Assembly (NCBI GenBank): GCA_036186865.1
Contig: AP025075.1
Span: 22,531,440 to 22,595,439 of the forward strand
From: Eustoma russellianum
Taxonomy: Eukaryota > Streptophyta > Magnoliopsida > Gentianales > Gentianaceae
Reading direction: 5' to 3'
Length of the DNA: 64,000 nucleotides
Part shown: in pieces, positions 53,582-62,578 of the stretch
Layout: each line of letters begins with the position of its first letter
How positions within the stretch are numbered: the first letter of the stretch is position 1
Notes under the pieces: model-generated
Told to the model about the DNA's origin: nothing
What the model saw: the letters and a program-made list of their open reading frames with translations, nothing else
Databases searched by the model: none
Program-made: the position numbers and the translations under genes

Positions 53582-54108
53582 CAACCGGGAAATAATCTGC
53601 TTTATGCGGTTTTTATGAAATTTCCTTTTTTTCTTCACTTTTCCCCAAGTGGCGCAAAACTTTTCCCAACCCTGGTTAATTTCATCTTCCTTCCATTGCT
53701 TCCACATGAATTCAGCAGTTTTTCTGGAGTTCTTGTTCCGGGTTATCGCCATTCAGTTCGATTCCTTTTGGCATTTTCTTACCAATTTTGTACTGAAATG
53801 AAGTCCAATGATTTTTTTCACTTTTTACCTCCTCATGTTTACTTCAACTTTGCAATTCAGTCTTGATTCTTCTCAGAAAACTTCTACCTTTCATTTCTTT
53901 CCTTTTTACAGTAGCTTTTATTATTTTCTTTCTTGTTTTTGTCTCTCACTTACAGTCTTGTCTACTTTGCAATTAAATTCCTATGCTTATCTTATGCGGG
54001 TTATTTCGCAAAATATTCCTTCAATTAATAAATCTGAGAAAACATACTAATCCAAAAACAAAAAATATTTACAGAATATTTTGATTTGTCAATGTAAATC
54101 ATAGGAAA

Positions 54109-54639
54109 ATGGCAGAACTTGGTTTCCATAGAAGTGGAAAGAAATGCAAAGAGAAGTTTGAAAATGTGTACAAATATCACAAGAGAACCAAAGATGGAAG
54201 AGCTGCTAAAGCCGATGGCAAAACATATCGTTTCTTTGAACAATTAGAGGCACTTGAAGCTAGCCCATCTCCGATTTCAACATTGCCTCTGCTGGCGCGG
54301 CTTCATCCTCAGCCACCACATACACCCTCTGTTTCGGGTGAGTCTTTCGGAGCAGCAAAGGAGGAGGAAATAGGACACTCAAACGTCTGGAATTCTCACC
54401 CCAAGAGCTATGGCTCTGGTTCTTGCGCCTGTCGAGTTTGTGGAAATTCCCATGATTTAATTAGAAAGTATGGACTGATGTACTGCAGACAGTGTTTCCG
54501 CAGCAATGCCAAGGAGATCGGAGAAAAGAGGTTTTTGGAGGAAGAAGTCGGAGAAAAGGGGTTAGAGGATGAAGATGAGACCGGAGAAGGCATTGACGGG
54601 AGGCTGCAGGCTTTGAGAAGGGAGGAAAAGGGTTTTTGA
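54109..54639 (+). CDS. Chimeric ORF: trihelix (GT-2) fragment fused to ribosomal protein S29
   Basis: 176 codons, ATG 54109 to TGA 54637. Residues 1-50 match the second half of a GT-2-type trihelix DNA-binding domain (SGKKCKEKFENVYKYHKRTK, KTYRFFEQLEALE). Upstream, TAAATCATAG followed by GAAAATGG looks like the captured donor intron acceptor. A Pro-rich linker follows. Residues of about 87-137 match ribosomal protein S29 almost from its start (IGHSNVWNSHPKSYGSGS), with the initiator Met replaced by Ile and both zinc CxxC pairs kept (CRVC, 14 residues, CRQC). The S29 C-terminus is replaced by an acidic tail after NAKEIG. The trihelix half lacks its N-terminal helix, so DNA binding is doubtful. 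Expression unknown. Confidence 0.88.
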   Translation: MAELGFHRSGKKCKEKFENVYKYHKRTKDGRAAKADGKTYRFFEQLEALEASPSPISTLPLLARLHPQPPHTPSVSGESFGAAKEEEIGHSNVWNSHPKSYGSGSCACRVCGNSHDLIRKYGLMYCRQCFRSNAKEIGEKRFLEEEVGEKGLEDEDETGEGIDGRLQALRREEKGF

Positions 54640-54759
54640 TTTTGTTTTTCCTTTAATTTTGAAGGTAAAATAGTCAACCTTGGTTAAAGTAGGGTTAAAA
54701 GTATGGTTAAGTCCGGTCAAAGGTCAATTTCAGCGGTCAACAGTCGACCAGCAGGTCAT

Positions 54760-54874
54760 CCGGATGCCAGGTGTCTATTAACCCTATAAGTCTGGATGGC
54801 AAGTGTGTTTCATGAAACATTGGATGCTACTTAAAACTTAGTGGAAAAGAATGGATACCAGATGCAATTAACTC
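54760..54874. repeat. Right TIR of Pack-MULE (115 bp)
   Basis: Inverted copy of 53467-53581, followed directly by the TSD. Confidence 0.93.
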
Positions 54875-54884
54875 TGTATGGAAA
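54875..54884. repeat. Pack-MULE target-site duplication, right
   Basis: TGTATGGAAA, identical to 53457-53466. Confidence 0.93.
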
Positions 54885-55827
54885 TATATGTGTGGGTGTT
54901 AATTTGCAAAATGGTGGTGGAATGAAGGGGGGATGGTGTTGGCTGAATGGGTAGAAGGAGTGGGGGCAGTTGTGTTGTTTCTTGCATTCATGGCACGTGT
55001 ATTAAATGAGGTATACTGCGTCTATAGGGCGTGGGTATCGGGATGACTTACTGTGTCTATAGGGCACCGGGGTCATGAGACATACTGCGTCTATAGGGCG
55101 TGAGTGTCCAAATGGCAAGTGGTGGCTAGAGACCACGACGCTGGATTTAGGCCCCGGGAGCATGCATTGCATATAGGTCTAGGGGCATATTGCATGACAT
55201 GATTCCCGTTGCGTGTGACACGTTGATTGAGCATGCATCACGTACTTGCATATTTTTATATGGAGTGCTTTACCTTTCCGTATAAGCCATGCTATCATGT
55301 TTTATGTGTTATGTGTTAATATCTTTTTGGGTATGTGCGTTTTGTATTGTTTTGAGAGACACCTACTGGGTGATTACCATCACTCACCCCCTACGATTCC
55401 AGGTGAGAACGATACTGGGTATGACTACATCTTCCTTGAGGATGGGACCGATGTCGTGGAGTGGGCTGAGTGACCAGTAGATATGATTGCGGCGAGGGCA
55501 GAGACGGGCTGTTTATGATATTCTTGGGGTGACATGGAGATTTATATTTTTCATTAGTACGTTGAGACATTTCTTTTAGACTTTTAATTCAGATATTTGA
55601 CTTTGACTTGTAGGGCCAGGTCAGCCTAATAATGATGTCTTTATTTTATTGAGGTTCATTAAATTCTAATTAGTGTTGTGTTTAATCGTTTCCGTAAAAA
55701 GAAAAAAAATTTCTATGTCAACACTGACGTATAACAGGTTGATGTGACGCTTTGTATTCTCCTTAGTGTGATACGGCGGGTGCATTTCTACTGAGGCTAG
55801 AGCTCGGGAGCAGGGCGCTACATGCAC

Positions 55828-56814
55828 AGTCTTTGTCTCAAGGTCCTGCAATATGAACCTTTTGGTTGTGTGTGGGAGTCCCAAGAATACGCTCCTCATG
55901 GTTCTGGGATCAAATTTATCTTTATGAGGCTGATTGTCTGTCCCAAATGCCAAACATCCAAAAACTTTGAGGTTATCCTACACTGGTTGTGAATTGTATA
56001 AAAGCTCATGGGGAGTCTTTTGGTGCAGGATAAGGGATGGAGTAATGTTTATAAGCTAAACTGAGTGCTGGACGCAAAAACCCCAGTAGGGAGAAGGTAA
56101 ATTGGACTGAAATCTCAAGGCTCTAGCAACTGATAGGATGTGTTGATGCTTTCTCTCAACAATGCCATTTTGTTGTGGGGTGGAAACACAACTAGTCTGA
56201 TGCACAATGCCAAGGAAAGAATAAAAGGAAGGCATATTAAATTCTTGCCCATTGTCTGTCCTGACAACTTTTATTCGCACAGTAAATTGAACAGAAATGA
56301 AGCGGCAAAAGCTTTGAACAATGGATCTAACTTCTGCCTTTGACTTCATCAAATAAACCCAACAGTATCTACTGTAATCACCAACTAGAGTAATAAAGTA
56401 TTGCTGTCTGTACATAGTGCAATGCTTATAGGGTCCCCATATGTCTATATGTACAAGATCAAATGGCATCTTTAATACAGAATTGGAAATTGGGAAGGAG
56501 AGCCTTTTTTGTTTGGCTAAGGGACAAACAGTACAGTGGTGTACATCATCTGATACTACTACAACAGGATGGTTTTTATGAATCTCTCTGATTCTTGATG
56601 ATGACATGTGACCAAGCCTTGAATGCCACAGCATAGACTCAGAGGAATGGACAGAAAAGACTTTAGAGGAATGGACAGTGGTGTACTGAGAGGTAGGAAA
56701 TGGAACCTTTAGTGACCCTTGAAGATGGTATAGCCCTTGGCAAGCCTCAGTTGAACCAATCATCTTCTTGGTCTTTAGGTCCTGAATCAAACATTTATTT
56801 GAGCAGAATGAAAC
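55828..56814 (-). pseudogene. Copia G integrase
   Basis: Minus-strand sequence with LWHSRLGHMSSSRIREIH and CTVCPLAKQKR (zinc region), VHIDIWGPYKHC (first Asp), VVRTDNGQEFNM (second Asp) and TPQQNGIVERKHQHI (Glu), then FGTDNQPHKDKFDPRTM and the C-terminal RSVFLGLPHTTKRF. In-frame TAG codons lie at 56056-56058 and 55978-55980. Solo LTR C cuts the end of the domain. Confidence 0.87.
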
Positions 56815-56817
56815 TTA

Positions 56818-57366
56818 AATGGCATTATGCTGTGTCAGTTTGCTCAAGGACAACAAATTGAATGCAAACGTAGGAATGTAAAATACATTATTCAGGACTA
56901 GATCATCATTGACTTTCACAGTGCTAATGTGAGTAACTGGTGCAACAGATTCATCAGGAAGTTTTACAGAAATATTGAAGGCAGGACAATAAGAATCAAA
57001 AAGATATATGTAAGAGCAGATATGATCACTAGCTCCAGAATCTAAAATCCAAATGTTTAAGTTTTGGGAAGCAGCATTACCTAGCAGCTTACCAGAGTCA
57101 GCAGCCATCTGAGCTGATATTACAGCATGGAAGGAATTATCTTGATTGGCAACATCATTAACATTTCTTCCTACTCTGTCATTATGCTCCTGCAACATGT
57201 TAACAATTTATGCATACTGTTCGGGGGTGAAAGTTGGTGCTGAATGAGGTGCAACTGACCCTATCTCCTGATCACAACAGTTATATGCATCATATGGACC
57301 AAACTCTCCTGTGGTAGTCATTTCACTACAAAGCTGGCTTCCATCTTCAACATTCACCATGTTTAC
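56818..57366 (-). pseudogene. Copia G protease region
   Basis: Same frame as gag and integrase, bounded by in-frame TAA codons at 57367-57369, 57208-57210 and 56815-56817. Protease motif WILDSGASDHICS (DSGA intact), then VLNNVFYIPTFAFNLLSLSK. Confidence 0.85.
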
Positions 57367-57369
57367 TTA

Positions 57370-58383
57370 ACACTTAGGCTTAAAGTCTGGTGGATACCCA
57401 TGCTTCTTATAGCACATATTTACTGTGTGCCCAGACATGTTATAGTATGTACAGAATGGAACTTTAGTGTTACCCTTATTGTATCTAGGAAAATCCCTTT
57501 TGGTCCCCTTATTCATAGTTCCTGACACTGGAAAACTTGTGTTCTCATTACTTGAACCCTTATACCCGTACGAACTGTTCTTAGGACCATATGTGACATT
57601 CATGACAGTTGATGGATTATTCGTAAATGGAGCTTGAAATTGTGATCCAGAGTACAACAGTTTCCTTTCAAGCTTGACTGCCATGGCAAACGCAGTCTTC
57701 AAGTCAGGCAGTGGTGTTGTCAACGATATTTGAGATTTAACCGCTTCAAAATCATCAGTCAATCCTTTAAAAAATTTTATAACACAGTCATCTTCTATGA
57801 ATTTGCTTATGGAACTACTCAAATTACATACACACCTTCTACACGTACACACATGAACAGACTTCAAAATTGACAGTTCTTCCCAAACTCCTTTCAACTT
57901 AATGTAATACTCCATAACTGTCATATTACTTTGCTTAACTCCATAAAATTCTTCTTGCAAATGAGATAAGCGAAATGAATCTACATTACCATATCTAAAT
58001 TTCAAGTCATTCCATATATCAACTGCATTGTCAAGCCATACAACGCTTTGAGCAATGCTGGGAATTAAAGAATTAACTAACCAAGATGCAACCATATTAT
58101 TGGCTTTGATCCAGGCATTGAACCTCCTGGCTCCTTCTGCAGGCTTCTCGACTAAACCATCCACAAATCTAGCTTTGTTCTTGGATTCAAGCGCTCTGTT
58201 GACTGACCTACTCCACCCATGGTAATTGTTACCATCTAGAAACGGTTGTACCAAAATCATAGAAGGATTGTCACTAGGGTGAATATAGTAAGGATCCTCA
58301 GATGGATCTGTAATCGTCTGCGGCATATTCATCGCAACAGGGGAAGCATTACTACTTGACGCCATAAATGATCCAAAGTTCAT
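57370..58383 (-). pseudogene. Copia G gag
   Basis: 338 codons from MNFGSFMASSSNASPV at 58383, only 7 bases from the PBS. DNPSMILVQPFLDGNNYHGW is the Copia gag N-terminal signature. The zinc knuckle reads CTYYNMSGHTVNMC, with its second Cys changed to Tyr, so it would not bind zinc normally. The frame ends at an in-frame TAA (57367). Confidence 0.88.
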
Positions 58384-58390
58384 TTAATTT

Positions 58391-58403
58391 GGCTCTGATA
58401 CCA
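58391..58403 (-). other. Primer-binding site of Copia G
   Basis: Minus strand TGGTATCAGAGCC, exact initiator-Met complement, immediately next to the LTR when the LTR is taken to end CATA. Confidence 0.93.
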
Positions 58404-58882
58404 TATGAAGAAATTGGCGTACAACGAAAAACAAGAAGAAAGGAATTGATCACAAACAACAAGATCAAATGCTCAATTGAATTGCATTGACATGGAGAAA
58501 ATTCACCGGATACAATGGTGAGGAAGCAACAAAAATTTTTAGCTCTGCAGTATTGCAGTAACCGTTCCTATTTAAACGCAAAATAATCCTGTGAAATGAC
58601 AAGAATGTCCCTCTACTATTTCTCCACTCCTCTTTTTTATTAAGGACAGAATGGTCAATTCTCACCATTTAAACATTACCCACCAGTGCATCGTCTTCTT
58701 CCTCTCAGCGTATCCCTTAACCACTTACTCCCTCTGCAGCACCTAGCCTCCTAGCTGCCCAGGCAGTTACACAACTGTTTGGGCCCACCAAATAATATCT
58801 AAGCTTCCCAATCTTCCACTGCACACCTCAATTTTTGCAATTGCAGTTCCAACTTCATGCTCCTTGATCAATAGCTTCAACA
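58404..58882 (-). repeat. 5' LTR of Copia G (479 bp)
   Basis: Counterpart of 39268-39754, with point differences and a small indel near 58852. Confidence 0.88.
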
Positions 58883-58887
58883 GTTAG

Positions 58888-59199
58888 TACCATAATATTA
58901 TCATTTTAAAACTGAAGTATGAAATATGAAGTCTTAATATGAACTATATGATTAATTTCACAATAAAAATGTCTGAATATAAATGCCGAACCTTTTGATG
59001 TATATTAGTTTTAAAAAAAATCTAAAAGTTATTAGTTCATATTTTTGCTCCTTGTTATTTTTCTGATGTCATCCCATATTAATATTATTAATGCATACAC
59101 ACACATTTTTTGTCTGTCTGTATATATTATATATGTGCGAGTATGTACGTATATGTATGCATATATGTATACATATACATAAATAAATAACATGTTATA
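58888..59199. other. Short AT-rich spacer
   Basis: Sequence between Copia G and the CACTA element; a TATG/TATA-rich run at 59110-59180, no gene. Confidence 0.5.
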
Positions 59200-59219
59200 C
59201 ACCACAAAAAGATTTTCAT

Positions 59220-60560
59220 TTACCGACGAAAACTTCACCGACGAACCATGGTCCGTCGTTGTTTCGTCGGTAATTTGCGACGAAATTGTGATACACGCAC
59301 TGTCATCGTTAATTGCGACAAAAATACGATGAAATGCATTGTCGCTAACAAAAAAGTAGTCAGTCAGGTCAATTTCGTCGGTGATTTGTCGGTGGTGCGT
59401 CACTACTCTGCGTGTTTTATTCGTCGCTATTTAGTTTGTAGCGTTACGTCGCTATATCGTCGCTATTGTGTCGCTAAAATTCTAGAACACGGATAAAATA
59501 AATTCGTCGTTTAGTAAGTTCTTGGCGTTGTGTATCGTCGGTTTTTTTGTCGATGAAACCCGCGTGTCGCAAATGTTTTGTTTTACTTTTCGTTCGGAAT
59601 TCGATTTGTCGTTGTGTCGTCGCAGATTCGTCGAGAATTAAACACGTGTATTAATTAAGGAAAAAGAAAGCGGTGATTGGGAAAAGTACTCATTCATTTA
59701 ATAATAAAAATTTACATTATCCAACGAAAAATTAAAAAAAAATCTAAAAGAGAGGCGGAGATGGGCCGTTCACTCTTCGTCATCGGACGAAAGAGTGGTC
59801 GCCACATTCTCTGCGAACTTTTTGAGAAGGCGTTGAGCTTGTAATATCTGAATTTCATCTTCCGCAGCCTTCTAGTCATGTTGTGCAGTTGCCGCGACTG
59901 CTGCTGCATGTTTGCCATCAGCATACAGTAGTCGACATCCTGCACCGGCATTTGTTCTTGAGCATCCTCACGCGGCGGTGGGCCATACACAGATACGGAA
60001 CCCTCCCGCTCAACCGATGGTGGTTGAGGAGGAGGCCTTTCTGGAGGGGAACTGTTTGTCCGTCACCCACGCCTTGGGGTTCTTTTAACGACGCGGCATA
60101 TTTTGATTTTTTATAACCTTGTATTTGTCTATATGTGCGGATGTTTGGGGTATAAATAGGTAAAATTAGCGACGATATAGCGACGATATAGCGACGCATT
60201 TTTCAACCGTTGGGAATGTGCAGGGGTGACGATTCGTCTGATTTAGCGACGACTTAGCGACGAATTAGCAACGTATATTTATCGTACGTTGCAACCGTTG
60301 GGAACTGAACTGACACTGCCGAATAGCGACACTTTAGCGACGCCGTAGCGACAAAACGCGACGAATGGTGTGAAGAGACGTTGGGCGTCGCTTTTTCGCC
60401 GGTAAAGCGTTGCTAAATTCACTGCGACAATAAATTCGCGAGTAATTGGTTCTCGTCGTTGTATTAAGTTTCGTCGATATGGTTAGTAGGTTCTCGTCGT
60501 TGTATTAAGAATCGTCGATATGGTTAGTAGGTTCTCGTTGTTGTATTAAGTTTCGTCGGT
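59220..60560. repeat. CACTA subterminal repeats, block 1
   Basis: Many short GCGACGA/TCGTCGC and CGTCGGTA units in both orientations, for example at 59263-59285, 60165-60200, 60240-60270 and 60330-60360. These are presumed binding sites for the element-encoded TNPA-like protein. Confidence 0.75.
59765..60116 (-). pseudogene. Small coiled-coil protein relic, copy 1
   Basis: Minus strand. It begins near 60090 with a Pro-rich stretch (SVSVYGPPPREDAQEQMPVQ), then MLMANMQQQSRQLHNMTRRL. After a frameshift near 59880 it ends DEIQILQAQRLLKKFAENVA...SSDDEE and stop. The tail is homologous to copy 2. It looks like the C-terminus of a plant CACTA accessory protein, but I cannot name it. Confidence 0.5.
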
Positions 60561-60781
60561 ATATAGTTGATTTTTAGTCGGTGAATTAGTCGTCTGAAAT
60601 TTTTCTGAGCCACATTTCGTTTGTATTTTAGCGCCGTAAAGATTCGTAAGAGATTAAACACGTGTTTAAATTAAGAAAACAAAAGCAATGATTAGAAAAA
60701 TAAAATTTCATTAATATAGAATTATAAATTACAAAATATACTAGGACAATAATAAAAAACAATCTAAATGAATAGCGGAGA

Positions 60782-61141
60782 GGAGCCATTCACTGTTCGT
60801 CATCCGAACAGAGAGTAGCAACACTCTCCGCGCACGCCTTCAGTTGGCTTCTCAGCTGTGCAGCTTTGGATTTAATCCGCATCTGCCTTTTGTCCAGGTA
60901 GTCGAGACGCTCATCTTGGTACATAATATGCTCCCTCAGGTCATCCACCGTTTTCTACAGTTCTTGTATTTCTTTATGGAGATCGCCAATTTGGCGATCC
61001 CGACGTGGTTCAGAGGACTCAGCCTGTGGGTGTGATTCGGGTGGTGGAGAAACCGCTGAAGAAGAGGGTTGTTGAATAGGCGGTCTTGCCGCTGAATGGA
61101 CACTACCACCACGTCACGCTTGCGATTTAGTACAAACCATA
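60782..61141 (-). pseudogene. Small coiled-coil protein relic, copy 2
   Basis: Minus-strand frame of about 119 codons from ATG near 61141 with two in-frame stops. Pro/Ser-rich N-terminus, then RRDRQIGDLHKEIQEL, DDLREHIMYQDERLDYLDKR and a tail ACAESVATLCSDDEQ that matches copy 1 about 1.02 kb away. Heptad pattern suggests a coiled coil. Confidence 0.55.
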
Positions 61142-61427
61142 TTTGATTATAAAGAAGAAGTTGTTTTATATGTATTTGGGGGTCACGGTCCATACTGTTT
61201 ATATAGGGAATTCAGTGACGACATAGCGACGAATTAGCGACGTAAATTTATCGTATGCTTTAACCATTGGGAACTGAACGGACACTGCGTAATAGCGACG
61301 TCGTAGCGACGACACACATCATATGGTGTGAAGAGACGTCGTGCGTCGCGATTTTGTCGGTAAATCGTCGGTAAAAGCAGACCAAACGACGTGTTTTGTC
61401 GCTGGTCGTCGGTAAAGCGTCGATATG

Positions 61428-61615
61428 TGTGTTTGTTTGTTTCCGGGATTTGTGTTTCTTGGTCGTCGCCGATCGTCGCTAAGTCGTTAGTAAGTGTGTT
61501 TATTTGTCTCTAGGATTTGTGTTTCTTGGTCGTCGCTGATCGTCGCTAAGTCATCGGTATTTGTATTTGTTTGTTTCTGGGATTTGTGTTTCTGGGTCGT
61601 TGCTATATCATCGCT
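61428..61615. repeat. Three 66-bp tandem repeats
   Basis: GGGATTTGTGTTTCTTGGTC-type units start at about 61428, 61495 and 61561, each containing GTCGTCGC/GATCGTCGCTAAGTC subterminal motifs, just upstream of the transposase gene. Confidence 0.8.
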
Positions 61616-61803
61616 AATACGTCGGTAATATTGCAGGCTGAGAACCATAAAACCATTTTTCTTCTTCTTCTCTTCTCCCATTCTTCTCTCATTTCAAACA
61701 TATAAATCATCAATTTTGAACGAAAATATAGAAGGAAGATATCTTGTTGTGTGGAATTTTGATGTTTTCCACCACCGAGAAAAGATAGCTGCTGTTATTT
61801 TGA

Positions 61804-62106
61804 ATGTATAGCGAGAAAATGGATCCGAAGAGAAGCGATAGAAAGTGGATGTACCAGAGAGTAAACAACGGGGATTGGTGTTTTAGATTTGTTGAAGGTC
61901 TCGAAGAATTTATGGATTTTGCGACGAGTAATGAAAGTGGAACGCAGATTAGATGTCCGTGTAAGAAATGCAAGAACCGTAAATATATGGATCCGGGTGA
62001 CGTGAGGGTTCACCTATTGAAACAAGGTTTCGTCCACAATTACCATACATGGTACTGTCACGACGAATATGAGGGGGGCGTCTACATCTGCAACTGTACA
62101 CGTTGA
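61804..62106 (+). pseudogene. CACTA transposase-associated domain exon
   Basis: Plus-strand frame with DRKWMYQRVNNGDWCFRFVE, IRCPCKKCKN and DVRVHLLKQGFVHNYHTWYC, the N-terminal transposase-associated domain of plant CACTA elements with its zinc-type cysteines. The frame is lost in a G6 run at 62073-62078 and the protein resumes in the 62069 frame. The ATG at 61819 (MDPKRSDRKW) is the likely start. Confidence 0.88.
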
Positions 62107-62578
62107 AGGGGGACCCGGTCAGGTTGATGCCGAAGAAATAGGCGAGGGATCTCACAACCCATACATGCAGATGGTGCAAGACGCAGCCGCCGGCGCATTT
62201 ACGGGAGAGCAGTACTTACAAATGCAGGATCTGGATGAACAGCTGCGTATATTCGTGGAGGAAGATCCAAACCCTCAGGCGAGACAGTTTTTTGAGATGC
62301 TGAACGCCGCCAACACGCCGCTATAACCTGGTTGCAGTAGTCACACACAGATGTCCATGATCGGCCGGATGACGAGCATGAAGACGGAACACCGCATGAC
62401 GGAGAGATTGTACGATGGGATGTGTCAGCTGATGAGGGAATCTCTTCCCGAAGGGAACACAATGGTCGACAATTTTTATTCGACGAAGAAACAGCTGCAG
62501 GCAGTTGGGACTGCCGGTTCAGAAAATCGATTGTTGTTCAGAGGGGTGCATCATATACTGGGGCATCAACGAGGATAA
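62079..62578 (+). pseudogene. CACTA transposase, linker and N-terminal part
   Basis: One frame with a TAA at 62324-62326 where LNAANTPL would run into PGCSSHTQM, probably a mutated Tyr codon. Downstream MCQLMRESLPEGNTMVDNFY matches the conserved FPEGNTLP...YY region of TNP2-like proteins. The frame shifts again at about 62500-62508, apparently by one extra base. Confidence 0.82.

Larger units (their letters stand above)
53467..54874 (+). mobile_element. Pack-MULE carrying fragments of two host genes
   Basis: 1408 bp with 115-bp terminal inverted repeats (53467-53581 and 54760-54874) differing at only 3 positions, plus an exact 10-bp TSD. There is no transposase. The interior (54109-54639) fuses a GT-2 trihelix fragment and ribosomal protein S29 sequence in one open frame. 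It is non-autonomous and, from TIR identity, young. Inserted in solo LTR C. Confidence 0.93.
51601..55822 (+). mobile_element. Probable solo LTR of a Ty3/Gypsy element (C)
   Basis: Starts TGTTATGTCC, ends GGGCGCTACA, with 5-bp TSD TGCAC, and interrupts the integrase reading frame of Copia G exactly at the duplicated bases. Without the Pack-MULE it is about 2.8 kb with no gag or pol. Stretches at 55000-55500, such as GCGTCTATAGGGCGTG repeated three times and GTGAGAACGATACTGGGTAT, resemble long LTRs of plant chromovirus-type Gypsy elements. Solo LTR is the best reading; orientation is inferred from this similarity. Confidence 0.65.
39268..58882 (-). mobile_element. Ty1/Copia retrotransposon G, host of two nested insertions
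   Basis: LTRs at 39268-39754 and 58404-58882, a perfect initiator-Met PBS (58391-58403, minus) and TSD GTTAG. Without element B (41721-51452) and solo LTR C (51601-55822) it is about 5.6 kb, normal for Copia. Domains in order on the minus strand: gag 58383-57370, PR 57366-56818, INT 56814-55828, INT-RT linker 51595-51458, RT 41715-40640, RNase H 40523-39672. Many stops interrupt it. Confidence 0.9.

Noticed and set aside
54360..54530. A functional ribosomal protein S29 gene
   Set aside because: The initiator Met is replaced, the C-terminus is swapped, and it is inside a Pack-MULE; it is a captured fragment.
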